From Rhodocyclaceae bacterium (GTDB lineage: Bacteria; Pseudomonadota; Gammaproteobacteria; Burkholderiales; Rhodocyclaceae), in NCBI GenBank assembly GCA_006218025.1, contig VBWA01000011.1, positions 62,001 to 126,000 on the forward strand: 64,000 nt of DNA. The letters run 5' to 3'. Position numbers and translations under genes: made by a program. The first letter of the stretch is position 1. Every line of letters begins with the position of its first letter. The notes under the pieces were generated by a model that saw only the letters and a program-made list of their open reading frames with translations, did no database searches and was not told the DNA's origin. Below, one piece after another: positions 53,580 to 63,672 of this stretch.

Positions 53580-54251
53580 TTATCTCTTGTCGGTCTTCTC
53601 TGACTTCTTCTCGGCCTTCTTCTCGGCGGGTGCCGCAGCAACCACGGGTGCCGCCTCGACCACGGCGACTTCCTCTTCGGCCTTGCCGCCGCGCACGATA
53701 ACGGTCGCCACCACGGGATCTTCACCCTTGTGCACCACGGCTTCGACGCCGGCCGGCAGTGTGAGTTCGGAAACGTGCAGGGAATGGCCGGTGGTCATAT
53801 CCTTCAGATCGACTTCGATGAAGGCCGGCAGATCCTTCGCCAGACAACGCACATCGAGATCGGACATGACGTGCTGCACCATGCCGCCGGAGAGCTTGAC
53901 GCCCGGCGAGACATCGGCATTGATGAAGTGCAGCGGCACCTTCTGGTGCAGTTTGTGGGAGGCATCGACGCGCTGGAAATCGGCGTGCAGGATCACGGGC
54001 CGGTAGGGATGGCGCTGCACATCGCGCAGCAGGCACATTTCCTTCTTGCCGTCGAGGTTGATGTTGAGCACGGAGGAATAGAAGGCCTCCTTGCGCAGCA
54101 GCTGAAACAGCTCGTTGTGGTCGATGTCGATTTGCTGCGGCTGAGCGGTGCCGCCATACAGAATGCCGGGGACCCGGCCGGTGCGACGCAGGCGGCGGCT
54201 CGCTCCGGTGCCCTGTCCATCGCGCTTGTTTGCATTGAATTCGAGTTGCAT
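53580..54251 (-). CDS. rplY: Ribosomal protein bL25 (CTC/TL5 type)
   Basis: 223 aa. The 5S-rRNA-binding N-domain ([30 protein letters not shown]) is followed by the TL5 beta domain ([23 protein letters not shown]). A C-terminal Ala/Lys/Glu-rich tail ([17 protein letters not shown]) is common in this long form. Lies between prs and pth, the classical order. Confidence 0.96.
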   Translation of the reverse strand: MQLEFNANKRDGQGTGASRRLRRTGRVPGILYGGTAQPQQIDIDHNELFQLLRKEAFYSSVLNINLDGKKEMCLLRDVQRHPYRPVILHADFQRVDASHKLHQKVPLHFINADVSPGVKLSGGMVQHVMSDLDVRCLAKDLPAFIEVDLKDMTTGHSLHVSELTLPAGVEAVVHKGEDPVVATVIVRGGKAEEEVAVVEAAPVVAAAPAEKKAEKKSEKTDKR

Positions 54252-54315
54252 GATTTACTCCAGTAGGTGCTGCTTGAAATATCCCTCGCCCGCGACCAGG
54301 CAAGGGGGTGAAAAA

Positions 54316-55266
54316 TCAGTCCATGAACAGCGAGGAGACGGAAGACTCGTTGCTGATGCGCAGCATGGTCTCGGCCATCAGCTCGGCAATCGATATCTGC
54401 CGGATGCGCGTGCAGGCGCGGGCTTCGTCCGACAACGGAATGGTGTCGGTCACCACCAGTTCGTCGAGCTCGGAATCCATGATTCGCGATACGGCACTGC
54501 CCGACAGCACCGGGTGGGTACAGTAGGCGAGCACGCGCTTGGCGCCATGTTCCTTGAGCGCCTGCGCGGCCTTGCACAGCGTGCCGGCGGTGTCCACCAT
54601 GTCGTCCATGATGACGCAGGTGCGGCCGTCGACTTCACCGATGATGTTCATGACTTCCGAGACATTGGCCTTCGGCCGCCGCTTGTCGATGATCGCCAGA
54701 TCCGATTCCAGGCGCTTGGCCAGCGCGCGGGCACGCACCACGCCGCCGACGTCGGGCGAGACCACCAGCAGGTCCTCGTGCCGCTGCTTCCAGATGTCGC
54801 CGAGCAGGATCGGCGCCGCATACACGTTGTCGACCGGAATATCGAAGAAGCCCTGGATCTGGTCGGCATGCAGATCGACCGTCAGCACGCGCTGCACGCC
54901 GGCGGTCTGCAGCATGTTGGCCACCACCTTGGCGGTGATCGCGACGCGCGCCGAGCGCGTCCGCCGGTCCTGGCGGGCGTAGCCAAAGTAAGGGATGGCC
55001 GCGGTGATGCGCCCGGCGGAGGCCCGCTTCAGGGCATCCACCATCACCATCAGTTCCATCAGATTGTCGTTGGTCGGAAAGCAGGTCGACTGCAATACGA
55101 AAACATCGTGGCCGCGCACATGCTCGAGGATTTCGCAGCTGACCTCGCCGTCGGAAAAACGCCCGACATCGGCGCGACCGAGCGATATGTGCAGGCGTTT
55201 GACGACATCGGCCGCCAACTTGCGGTTGGCATTCCCGGTAAACACCATCAGGCTGTCGTAGGCCAT
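54316..55266 (-). CDS. prs: Ribose-phosphate pyrophosphokinase
   Basis: 316 aa. Makes PRPP from ribose 5-phosphate and [38 protein letters not shown], the ATP flag loop YARQDRRTR and the PRPP loop in [14 protein letters not shown] are present. Upstream lies tRNA-Gln with ispE beyond, as in many betaproteobacteria. Confidence 0.97.
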   Translation of the reverse strand: MAYDSLMVFTGNANRKLAADVVKRLHISLGRADVGRFSDGEVSCEILEHVRGHDVFVLQSTCFPTNDNLMELMVMVDALKRASAGRITAAIPYFGYARQDRRTRSARVAITAKVVANMLQTAGVQRVLTVDLHADQIQGFFDIPVDNVYAAPILLGDIWKQRHEDLLVVSPDVGGVVRARALAKRLESDLAIIDKRRPKANVSEVMNIIGEVDGRTCVIMDDMVDTAGTLCKAAQALKEHGAKRVLAYCTHPVLSGSAVSRIMDSELDELVVTDTIPLSDEARACTRIRQISIAELMAETMLRISNESSVSSLFMD

Positions 55267-55341
55267 GTCGGTCAGCTCAGTTGAAGCGGGCAGGCGAATG
55301 CGTCGAAACCCTTGCTGCCTGCGCCATTTCTGTGAATAGGT

Positions 55342-55418
55342 TGGCTGGGGAGGAAGGATTCGAACCTTCGCATGCTGGAATCAAAATCCAGTGCCTTAAC
55401 CAACTTGGCGACTCCCCA
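55342..55418 (-). tRNA. tRNA-Gln(TTG)
   Basis: The 77-nt cloverleaf reads on the minus strand: acceptor TGGGGAG pairing with CTCCCCA, discriminator G and encoded CCA, D-arm GCCAAGTTGGTTAAGGC, anticodon stem CTGGA/TCCAG around loop TTTTGAT (anticodon TTG), and T-arm GAAGG-TTCGAATC-CTTC. It sits between ispE and prs. Confidence 0.97.
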
Positions 55419-55486
55419 AAATCGGCTTTCCGCCTTGAGAGCGGAGGTCGAAAGGACGCGCATTTTCGGGGTTTTCGCCCTCGCTG

Positions 55487-56323
55487 TCAAATCGAGGCGA
55501 GCGGATGGAGGTCCATTCCGGCGGCGACAAAGCCCTGCATGTCGGCGGGCAGGGCGGCCAAAGCGGCCCGCGCCGCCGACTCCAGGCCAAATTCGACGAA
55601 ACAGCAGGCACCCGAACCGCTCATCCGCGCATCGCCGTAATGCCGCAGCCAGTCCAGATGGCGCCTGACCTCGGGATACAGTTCGCAGGCCACGGCCTCG
55701 AGATCGTTGTGGCCGAAGCCCGGGCGCCAATCGGCGGCGGCAATGGCTGGCGTATCGCGGCGCAGTCGCGCGGAACGAAAGATTTCGAGCGTAGGTACCG
55801 CGACGGCAGGCATCAGCACCAGATACCAGGCGGGAGGCAGCGCGACGTCGGCAAAACGCTCGCCCACTCCTTCGGCAAAGGCGGCGCGGCCATGAACGAA
55901 GATCGGCACATCGGCGCCCAAGGCCAGCCCGATCCGCTGCAAGGCCGGTGAATCGAGGCCGGTGCGCCACAGACGATTCAGTGCCATCAGCGTCGTTGCC
56001 GCATCCGAGCTGCCGCCGCCCAGCCCGCCGCCCATGGGCAGGCGCTTGACGAGATGCAGGGTGACCCCGGCCGTGGCACCCGTCGCGGCGCGCAGCGCTT
56101 GCGCCGCGCGGATGGTGAGGTCGGTCTCCGGGGCCACGCCAGGCAGCGGCGTTGCCAGCACAATGCGGCCATCGCTGCGCGGCTCGCAGCGCAGCGTATC
56201 GCCGAAGTCGAGGAAGCGGAACACGGTTTGCAGCAAATGGTAGCCGTCGGCGCGGCGTCCGACGACGTGCAAGAACAGATTGATCTTGGCCGGAGCCGGC
56301 CAATCGCGCTGCCAGTCGTTCAT
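55487..56323 (-). CDS. ispE: 4-diphosphocytidyl-2-C-methyl-D-erythritol kinase
   Basis: 278 aa GHMP kinase of the MEP isoprenoid pathway. WPAPAKINLFLHVVGRRADGYHLLQT holds the catalytic Lys and His, VKRLPMGGGLGGGSSDAATTL the P-loop, and ARMSGSGACCFVEF the C-terminal glycine motif. Overlaps lolB by four bases. Confidence 0.97.
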   Translation of the reverse strand: MNDWQRDWPAPAKINLFLHVVGRRADGYHLLQTVFRFLDFGDTLRCEPRSDGRIVLATPLPGVAPETDLTIRAAQALRAATGATAGVTLHLVKRLPMGGGLGGGSSDAATTLMALNRLWRTGLDSPALQRIGLALGADVPIFVHGRAAFAEGVGERFADVALPPAWYLVLMPAVAVPTLEIFRSARLRRDTPAIAAADWRPGFGHNDLEAVACELYPEVRRHLDWLRHYGDARMSGSGACCFVEFGLESAARAALAALPADMQGFVAAGMDLHPLASI

Positions 56324-56847
56324 TCGGGCACATCCCAGTCATCGACGACGAGCTTGAATTCGACATCCTCGCGGCGCGCTTCGATCACCCGCAAAAGTCG
56401 GCGCTGGCGATACGCCGAGGTTTCGCTGATCACCACGCGCCAGCCGTCCACCTCGCCGCTCAGGGCCGGGCGGGCGCCGCGCAGCCAGTCAGCCATGGCT
56501 TCCAGCGGCAGCGGTGCGCCGAAGAGGCGCTGCGCCAGTTGCGGCAGGCTGTCGGCAGTGATGACCGCCTGATTCGGCTGCGTCAGCCGCGCGCCGTCGG
56601 CATCGCGCGCCAACTCGGCGAGGCCCTGTCCCAGCGGCGACATGAGCAGCACGACATCGTTTTCCGGGCCGTGTTCCCAGCGAAAGCGCAAATGATCACG
56701 GCGATCGCCCTGCCGCAGCGAAATCCTCCCCTCGGCGGAAAAGCGCTGCAGCGACGGACCGAGCGTCTGCGCCGCATCGGAACCCTCGGGCATCTCGGCG
56801 CAGGCCCCCAGCAGCATGGCGATCATGCAAAACAGCCAGGCTCTCAA
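56320..56847 (-). CDS. lolB: Outer-membrane lipoprotein LolB
   Basis: 175 aa. Receives lipoproteins from LolA at the outer membrane. Features: lipobox MLLGACAEM, FSAEGRISLRQGDRRDHLRFRWEHG, VVLLMSPLGQGLAEL, MADWLRGARP. I choose the TTG at 56847, which overlaps the previous stop (TTGA) and gives the signal MRAWLFCMIAMLLGAC; the internal ATG at 56826 would leave no n-region. A dispersed repeat encodes AYRQRRL near the C-terminus. Confidence 0.88.
   Translation of the reverse strand: MRAWLFCMIAMLLGACAEMPEGSDAAQTLGPSLQRFSAEGRISLRQGDRRDHLRFRWEHGPENDVVLLMSPLGQGLAELARDADGARLTQPNQAVITADSLPQLAQRLFGAPLPLEAMADWLRGARPALSGEVDGWRVVISETSAYRQRRLLRVIEARREDVEFKLVVDDWDVPE
56396..56417 (+). repeat. Dispersed ~22-bp repeat, copy 8
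   Basis: Core AGTCGGCGCTGGCG followed by ATACGCCG. It lies within lolB, where the minus-strand frame reads AYRQRRL, matching the queE copy. Confidence 0.65.
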
Positions 56848-58562
56848 GGAAGGAATCGCTTGATGGTCGCGGTCAGCGCTTCGTTGGTCGGATGGGCCTT
56901 GCTTGCCTCGCGCCACACGGCCTGTGCCTCGTCTCGCCGGCCAAGGGTCCACAGCACCTCGCCGATGTGGGCAGCAATCTCGGCATCCGGTTTCTGTGCA
57001 TAGGCCTTCTGCAGGGCCGCAAGGCCCTCTGTGGTCTTGCCCTGGCGGAACAGCACCCAGCCCTTGCTGTCGAGGATGAAGGGATCGTCCGGCGCCAGCG
57101 ACAAGGCCTTGTCGATCAATTGCGCTGCTTCGTCGAGGCGCAGGTTGCGGTCAGCCAGCGAGTAGCCGAGTGCGTTGTAGGCCTGCGCCGAATCCGGCTT
57201 GAGGACCATCAGGCGCCGCAGGTGGCGCTCCAGCACGTCAATGTAGCCGAGCTTCTCCGCCGTCAGCGCGGTTTCGTAGAGGATCTCGGGCTGGTCGGGC
57301 TGCACTTCCAGCATCCTGGCGAGGAAGACATAGGCCTCGGCGTGACGCCCGGCATCACGCAGCAGCTGGGCTTCGGCCACCACCAAGCGGCTTTCGCCCG
57401 GCGCATTGGCGCGTGCAGCCGCGAGCCGCTCGCGCGCCTCGTCAAGCTTATTCTGGCGCAGCAGGACCTGGGCGGCCCGCACCATTGCCGGCAGGGCGTG
57501 TTCGCCGGCGGCGACCTGGTCGTACCAGCGCAAGGCGTCCTCTGGACGCCCGGTCTGGTCGGCGATCTGCCCCAGATAGAAGCGCGCCGGATCGAGGTCG
57601 CCGCGCCCGATTTCGACGAAACGCCTGAGCTGCTGCTCGGCCTCGGCCACATCGTTGACCTGCAGCGAAAGTATCCCGACGGCGTAGAGCATGTCCGGAT
57701 TGTCGGGGTGGGTCGACAGCAGGCGACGAAACTCGCTGCGCGACGCTTCGTAGCGCTTTTCACTCACCAGCGCCCGGGCATAGGCCAGGCGCACCTCCTG
57801 CGCTTGCGGGTTGACGTCCAGGTAACTTTTCAGAAAATCAATCTGCGCAGCGCCCTTGGGCAAGAGCTCCGCCTTGAACAAGGCGGCCATTTCCCAGGTC
57901 GGGCGCAGTTCCAGTGCCAGATCGATCTCGCTGCGTGCGCGGTCGCCATCTCCAATACCAACCGCCGCCTGGGCGCGCACCAAACGGGCCTCCGCAAGGC
58001 CGAGATAAGGCTGGGTCACCTGGTCGAACAGACGCTGTACCGCAGCCTTGTCCGGATAGCGGGCGAAGGCGCGCGCGACGCGGAGCAGGGCGTCGCCGGC
58101 ACGGGGGCCCTCCGCTTCCAGATCGCGGGCGAGGCTGCCGGCCAGCTCCTCGATGCGGCCGCTGGCGAGCAGCAGCGTCGCCTGCATCTGCCTTGCCTGC
58201 TGGGACTCGGGCTCGATGGCGAGCCACAGCCGGGCGGCCTCCAGCGCAGCATCGTACTGGCGTGCGTGAAAGGCAATCTCCGCGGCCCGCCGCACGATGC
58301 GCGGATCGCGCGTGCTCTTTGCCAGATCCAGATAGGCGCCCGCCGAAAGCGCGAACTGCCCGCGCTGGGCGGCGAGTTCGGCAAGCAGGAACTGGTACAG
58401 AATCTGCCCGGTCAGCTCCTGTTTCGGCAAGCGATCCTCTGCCGTCACAAGTGCCGGTACCGGGGCGGGAGAGGGTGACGCTGCCGGTGCCGGTACCTGC
58501 GCCGATGCGCAGGCACCGGCCAGCGTGAGGAAAAGCGCAAAGGCAGGGGAAAAGCGGTTCAT
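56844..58562 (-). CDS. Exported TPR-repeat protein
   Basis: 572 aa. The signal peptide ends ACASA-Q, possibly a lipoprotein since Cys precedes. About ten tetratricopeptide repeats follow from residue 60 to 560 (for example LYAVGILSLQVNDVAEAEQQLRRFVE, ARFYLGQIADQTGRPEDALRWYDQV, AYNALGYSLADRNLRLDEAAQLIDKAL). This protein commonly precedes lolB-ispE in betaproteobacteria and may help envelope biogenesis; no enzymatic motif. The ATG at 58562 starts the signal peptide. Divergent from mutM. Confidence 0.88.
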   Translation of the reverse strand: MNRFSPAFALFLTLAGACASAQVPAPAASPSPAPVPALVTAEDRLPKQELTGQILYQFLLAELAAQRGQFALSAGAYLDLAKSTRDPRIVRRAAEIAFHARQYDAALEAARLWLAIEPESQQARQMQATLLLASGRIEELAGSLARDLEAEGPRAGDALLRVARAFARYPDKAAVQRLFDQVTQPYLGLAEARLVRAQAAVGIGDGDRARSEIDLALELRPTWEMAALFKAELLPKGAAQIDFLKSYLDVNPQAQEVRLAYARALVSEKRYEASRSEFRRLLSTHPDNPDMLYAVGILSLQVNDVAEAEQQLRRFVEIGRGDLDPARFYLGQIADQTGRPEDALRWYDQVAAGEHALPAMVRAAQVLLRQNKLDEARERLAAARANAPGESRLVVAEAQLLRDAGRHAEAYVFLARMLEVQPDQPEILYETALTAEKLGYIDVLERHLRRLMVLKPDSAQAYNALGYSLADRNLRLDEAAQLIDKALSLAPDDPFILDSKGWVLFRQGKTTEGLAALQKAYAQKPDAEIAAHIGEVLWTLGRRDEAQAVWREASKAHPTNEALTATIKRFLP

Positions 58563-58661
58563 CGGCGTAGTACCTGAGCGGAACAGTGCAGTCAAACGCG
58601 ACTGTCAAATACAATGCGGCGATGTTAGCAGTTTCGCCCGCTGTTTCGTACGAGTCCCGGC

Positions 58662-59486
58662 ATGCCTGAACTGCCCGAGGTCGAGGTCACGCGCCGCGGC
58701 ATCGCACCGGTGCTGACCGGGAGCCGCGTCTCGGGCGTGGTCGCACGGACGCCGGCGCTGCGCTATCCCCTGCCGAAGAATCTCGAGCGGACGCTCGCCG
58801 GATCCCGTCTGACGGCGGTCACGCGTCGCGGCAAATACCTGTTGCTGGATTTCGGCCACGGTCATCTGCTGATCCACCTCGGCATGTCGGGCAGCCTGCG
58901 CCTGGTGCCCGCCGACGTCCCCGCCGAAAAGCATGATCATTTCGATCTCGTATTCGCCGTCAAAAGACGATCAGTGGCATTGCGGCTGCGGGATCCGCGT
59001 CGCTTCGGCGCCATTCTGTGGCTGCCGGGCGACCCGCTCGAGCATCCGCTGCTGGCGGCGCTCGGCATCGAACCGCTGACGGAAACGTTCAGTGCCGCAT
59101 GGCTAAAGAATGAGCTGGCCGGCCTCTCGGCGGGAATCAAGCCGACCTTGATGGACAGCCATCGCATCGTCGGCATCGGCAACATCTATGCATCGGAAAG
59201 CCTGTTCCGCGCTGGAATCGATCCGCGTGCGGCAGCCGGCCGGATATCCCTGAAGCGCCTGGAGCGCCTGGTGCCGGTGATCAAGGCAACCCTGGCTGCC
59301 GCGATCGACGCCGGCGGCAGCAGCCTGCGCGACTTCATCCGGTCCGACGGCAGCTCGGGCTATTTCCAGCAGCAGTATTTTGTCTATGGCCGCGGCGGCG
59401 AGCCCTGCCTGGTCTGCGGCCGCCCCGTCAGGGAACTGCGACAGGGACAGCGCGCGACGTTCTTCTGCGCAGGCTGCCAGCGCTAG
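58662..59486 (+). CDS. mutM: Formamidopyrimidine-DNA glycosylase
   Basis: 274 aa. N-terminal PELPEVE with catalytic Pro and Glu. The lesion loop lies in the middle, H2TH helix NIYASESLFRAGIDPRAAAG provides the DNA-binding Asn, and the zinc finger YGRGGEPCLVCGRPVRELRQGQRATFFCAGCQR has four Cys. It removes 8-oxoguanine and other oxidised purines. Confidence 0.97.
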   Translation: MPELPEVEVTRRGIAPVLTGSRVSGVVARTPALRYPLPKNLERTLAGSRLTAVTRRGKYLLLDFGHGHLLIHLGMSGSLRLVPADVPAEKHDHFDLVFAVKRRSVALRLRDPRRFGAILWLPGDPLEHPLLAALGIEPLTETFSAAWLKNELAGLSAGIKPTLMDSHRIVGIGNIYASESLFRAGIDPRAAAGRISLKRLERLVPVIKATLAAAIDAGGSSLRDFIRSDGSSGYFQQQYFVYGRGGEPCLVCGRPVRELRQGQRATFFCAGCQR

Positions 59487-59514
59487 GCAGCGCCGGCGGC
59501 TCGCTGGCCGGCGT

Positions 59515-60282
<768 letters not shown>

Positions 60283-60286
<4 letters not shown>

Positions 60287-60816
60287 GCCTGCTCCAGCAG
60301 GTGAAAGAAAACCTGGCCGGCCCGCCCCTGCTTCACCACCGACCAGCGGCCCAGCCGCTCCAGGGGCATCTCGGCCTCTGCGTACAGCCGCGCGTCCAGC
60401 GCGGCCAGTTCATCCAGCCGCGGCTCGACACGCGCCAGCCACCCCTGCCCGTATGGCGGATCGAGAAACACCAGATCGAAGCGCCGACTGGACGGGGGGG
60501 CGAATTTTAGCGCATCGCAGCAAAATAGTTCCAACCGCGAACACTCGAAGCCATCGGCATGTTTCTTCAGCGCAGCGAATGCCGGACGCGAACGCTCCAC
60601 CAATGCAACGTAATCCGCACCGCGCGAAGCTGCCTCGAAACCGAGAACCCCGCTGCCGGCGAAAAGGTCGAGGCAGACCAGGCCGCGCAGGTCCTGCCCC
60701 AGCCAGCTGAACAGAGTCTCTCGCACACGATCCGGCGTCGGCCGCAAGCCGGGCGCGTCGGGCACCTGGACCAGACGGCTGCGCCATTCACCGCCAGTGA
60801 TGCGAATGCGGCTCAA
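60283..60816 (-). CDS. rsmD: 16S rRNA (guanine966-N2)-methyltransferase
   Basis: 177 aa. [37 protein letters not shown] is the SAM-binding motif I, and LVFLDPPYG the catalytic DPPY. The start is a TTG at 60816, three bases after the M16 stop; no ATG is available nearby. Precedes coaD in the same transcript. Confidence 0.95.
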
Positions 60817-60819
60817 GGA

Positions 60820-62208
60820 TCAGTCGGCCGCGACGATTACCGTGACCAGGTTTTCAGCCTTTACATGCCGGGCAAAGGCGGCTTTGATCTGCTCGACGGT
60901 GACAGCCTTCACCTTCGCAGGAAAGTCATCGAGGTAGGTCAGCGGCAGGCCGTAGAAACCGATCGCGGAAAGATAGCCGAGCAGCTTGGCGTTGCTGTCC
61001 ATGCGCAGCGCGAAGCCATCGACCAGATTCTTCTTCGCCGCCGCCAGCTCCTTTGCGGTCGGACCTTGCGCCATGTAGCCGGTCAGCACCTCATCCACCA
61101 CCTTGATCGCATCGGCGACCTGTTCGCGCTTCGTTTGCAGGCCGATCTCGAACGGGCCTTCGAGCTTGCGCGGGGCGACGTAGGAATACACGCTGTAGGC
61201 ATAACCGCGTTTCTCGCGGACCTCCTTCATCAGGCGCGAAACGAAACCGCCTCCGCCGAGCGTGTAGTTGCCCACCAGCAGCGGGAAATAGTCGGTGTCG
61301 CTGCGCCGGATCGCCGGCAGACCGATGTGCACATGACTCTGCGCCGCCGGATGGGCGATCTTGACCGTGCCGCGCTGCGGCTTGGTCACCGGCGGCGGCA
61401 CGAGCTCCGCGCCACCCGCCGGCAACGCTTCGGTCAGACGCTGGGCGATGGCCTCGGCCTCGGCCCGCGATACATCACCGATGATCGAGACGATGGCACC
61501 CCTGGCTCCGAAGTGCCGACGGTGGAACTCCACGAGATCCTCGCGACTGATGGCCGCAACGCTGTCCACGGTAGGACTGACGCCATAAGGGTGGCCCGGA
61601 TAGATCGCCGCGGCGAAACGCTTGGCGGCGATGGCATCAGGCCGCGTTTCCGCCTCGCGAATGCTGGCGATGTTGCGTCCCTTTTCGCGCTCCAGCACCG
61701 ACTGCGGAAAAGTCGGCGCTGACAGCACGGCGCGCAACAGATCGAGCGCCGCCCCACGCTCAGGCTTGGCCGAGAGGGTGCGCAGACTGACGCTGGCCCG
61801 GTCGCTGTCGGCCCCGCCACCCAGCCGCGCACCGATGTCGACCAGACGCCCGGCGATATGCTCTTCATCCAGATCGGCGGCGCCGGCTTCCAGCAGGCCT
61901 TGGGTCAAGCCGGCAAGGCCTGATTTTCCCGCCGGGACAAACACGCCGCCGGCAGCAAAATCGAGCTGGACATCGAGAATGGGCAGCACGCGCGTCTCGA
62001 CGAAATACACCTTGGCGCCGGAGGGAGCGACCCAGTGCTCGATCTTCACCCCGGCCAGGGCGAGGGTCGAAGTCAGCAACGACAGCAGACAGATCAACGC
62101 GAAACGAGCTCGCGAGCGTCCCACAATAATCGAGCGAAGCGAGCCGACCAGTAGCCCCGCCCCGGGGCGGGGATGGGGGTGGGGGGCGTTCAATTTGCTT
62201 TGCTTCAT
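60820..62208 (-). CDS. M16-family peptidase-like protein lacking the HXXEH site
   Basis: 462 aa. M16 fold, but the zinc site HXXEH is absent: the aligned region reads GLAGLTQGLLEAGAADLDEEHIA. The second-domain block EKRGYAYSVYSY (R-Y pair) is present, so it should serve as the non-catalytic partner of the adjacent protease. It starts with a TGATG overlap. After MKQSKLN comes an about 27-residue Pro/Gly/Ser/Arg insert (from APHPHPRPGAG) encoded by palindromic DNA, then the hydrophobic signal RFALICLLSLLTSTLALA. A GTG start at 62124 would skip the insert. Confidence 0.85.
   Translation of the reverse strand: MKQSKLNAPHPHPRPGAGLLVGSLRSIIVGRSRARFALICLLSLLTSTLALAGVKIEHWVAPSGAKVYFVETRVLPILDVQLDFAAGGVFVPAGKSGLAGLTQGLLEAGAADLDEEHIAGRLVDIGARLGGGADSDRASVSLRTLSAKPERGAALDLLRAVLSAPTFPQSVLEREKGRNIASIREAETRPDAIAAKRFAAAIYPGHPYGVSPTVDSVAAISREDLVEFHRRHFGARGAIVSIIGDVSRAEAEAIAQRLTEALPAGGAELVPPPVTKPQRGTVKIAHPAAQSHVHIGLPAIRRSDTDYFPLLVGNYTLGGGGFVSRLMKEVREKRGYAYSVYSYVAPRKLEGPFEIGLQTKREQVADAIKVVDEVLTGYMAQGPTAKELAAAKKNLVDGFALRMDSNAKLLGYLSAIGFYGLPLTYLDDFPAKVKAVTVEQIKAAFARHVKAENLVTVIVAAD
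61711..61732 (+). repeat. Dispersed ~22-bp repeat, diverged copy
   Basis: AGTCGGCGCTGACAGC then ACGGCG, three to four differences from the consensus. It lies within the inactive M16 gene, coding for LSAPTF on the minus strand. Confidence 0.4.
62110..62187 (-). repeat. Palindromic GC-rich element inside the signal-peptide region
   Basis: CCCCGCCCC (62155-62163) and GGGGCGGGG (62164-62172) form a perfect 18-bp palindrome, next to CGAGCGAAGCGAGC and GCTCGCGAGC. This is REP-like sequence between the first seven codons and the hydrophobic core of the downstream M16 gene's signal, in frame. Confidence 0.5.
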
Positions 62209-63572
62209 CAGTGCCTCACTGCCCCGGAGGGTTTCTTCGGTTTGCTCTGTTCGACGGGCTGCGGATCGAGCACGGCAATGCTCAGGCTGTCGTCGGTGAA
62301 GTATTTCTTCGCCACGCCTTGCACCTCGTCCGCAGTAACGGACTTAAGCTTTTCCAGCAGGGTATCGATGTCGCGCCACGACTGCCCGGCCGCCTCGATG
62401 CCACCGATTTCCATGGCCTGCGCCATCAGCGAGTCGCGCTTGTAGATTTGTGCGGCGATGGACTGAATCTTGACGCGGGCAAGTTCCTCGGCGGAGACGC
62501 CTTCGTCCTGGATGCGCTTTATCTCGCCGCGCAGCGCCGCTTCCAGATCGGCGATGGTCTTGCCTTCGGCCGGCTGTCCGTCGAGAACGAAAGTGGCCTC
62601 GCCGCGCAACGTGCCGTCGTAGCCGGCGCCTGCCGACTGGGCGACCTTCGCTCCGCGCACCAGATTTTTCGAAAAGCGCGAGGCATCGTGACCGTCGAGC
62701 ACCGCCGCCAGCACCTCCAGTGCATACGGGTCGCGATCATTCTGCACGTCGCGCAGCTTGGACGCCTTCCACGCCATGGCGAGGTAGGGCAGCTTCGCCG
62801 GCGCCTTGACGCTCACGCGGCGAATGCCTACCTGCTCGGGCTCGTTCTGCGGCTTGCGTTCCGGCAGGGCATGCGCCTTGAGCGGGCCGTAGTACTTCTG
62901 CGCCAGACGGAACACCTCGCGGTGATCGACGTCGCCCACCACCACCACGTAGGCATTGTTAGGCGTGTACCACTGCTTGTACCAGTCGCGTGCGTCCTGC
63001 CAGGTCATGTGCTCGAGATCATCCATCCAGCCGATGATCGGACGCCGATAGGGATGCGCCCGGAATACCGTCGAATTCAGCGCTTCGTATACCAGCGAGT
63101 GCGGATTGTCGTCGGTGCGCAGCCGCCGCTCTTCCATCACTACCTTGATCTCGGCGGCAAACTCCTTGGCGTCCAGCTTCAGGTTCGCCATGCGATCGGA
63201 TTCGAGCTTCATCATTTCCGGCAGCGCAGCCTTGGGCACGATCTGGAAGTAGGCCGTGTAGTCGCGGCTGGTGAAGGCATTGTCGCGCCCGCCGGCTTCG
63301 GCGACGCGCTTGTTGAACTCGCCCGAGCGCAGATTCCTGGTGCCCTTGAACATCAGGTGCTCCAGCACATGGGCAACGCCCGAAGTGCCGTCCTTTTCGT
63401 CCATGCTGCCGGCCCGGTACCAGACCATATGCACGGCAGTCGGCGCGCGCGGGTCTTCCTTGACGATGACGCGCAAGCCGTTGGCGAGCTTCGTTTCAAA
63501 TGGGTTCGCAAAAGTCGGCGCTGGCGATACGGCGAAAGCCAGCAGAGCGAAGGTGGCAAGCAATGGTTTCAT
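62208..63572 (-). CDS. M16-family zinc metalloprotease, active subunit
   Basis: 454 aa, signal peptide MKPLLATFALLAFAVSPAPTFA. HVLEH is the inverted zinc site (HXXEH), with the distal Glu in the region AEIKVVMEERRLR about 75 residues on. The R-Y type second-domain motif is weak. It forms a pair with the inactive paralogue downstream, probably a periplasmic peptidase. The open frame continues to 63950 antisense to ftsY; the ATG at 63572 starts the signal. A dispersed repeat encodes part of the signal (AVSPAPTF). Confidence 0.92.
   Translation of the reverse strand: MKPLLATFALLAFAVSPAPTFANPFETKLANGLRVIVKEDPRAPTAVHMVWYRAGSMDEKDGTSGVAHVLEHLMFKGTRNLRSGEFNKRVAEAGGRDNAFTSRDYTAYFQIVPKAALPEMMKLESDRMANLKLDAKEFAAEIKVVMEERRLRTDDNPHSLVYEALNSTVFRAHPYRRPIIGWMDDLEHMTWQDARDWYKQWYTPNNAYVVVVGDVDHREVFRLAQKYYGPLKAHALPERKPQNEPEQVGIRRVSVKAPAKLPYLAMAWKASKLRDVQNDRDPYALEVLAAVLDGHDASRFSKNLVRGAKVAQSAGAGYDGTLRGEATFVLDGQPAEGKTIADLEAALRGEIKRIQDEGVSAEELARVKIQSIAAQIYKRDSLMAQAMEIGGIEAAGQSWRDIDTLLEKLKSVTADEVQGVAKKYFTDDSLSIAVLDPQPVEQSKPKKPSGAVRH
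63513..63534 (+). repeat. Dispersed ~22-bp repeat, copy 9
   Basis: Core AGTCGGCGCTGGCG followed by ATACGGCG, identical to the ruvA copy. Here it is read on the opposite strand and encodes AVSPAPTF of the protease signal peptide. Confidence 0.7.
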
Positions 63573-63672
63573 GTCGAGATCGAGTGCTGGTACGGTTTGG
63601 GGCCAAAGTGCGTCTGTTAGAATCTTTGGACCGCGCATCTTAGCGCGGCTCCAGCCTCCGACCGCATTCCGC

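Noticed and set aside
54148-55284. 378-codon open frame antisense to prs
   Set aside because: prs is intact on the other strand, and the antisense product is His/Val/Gly-rich without a motif.
62211-63620. 469-codon open frame antisense to the active M16 protease
   Set aside because: The minus-strand gene has signal peptide and HVLEH; the plus-strand translation lacks any recognisable domain.
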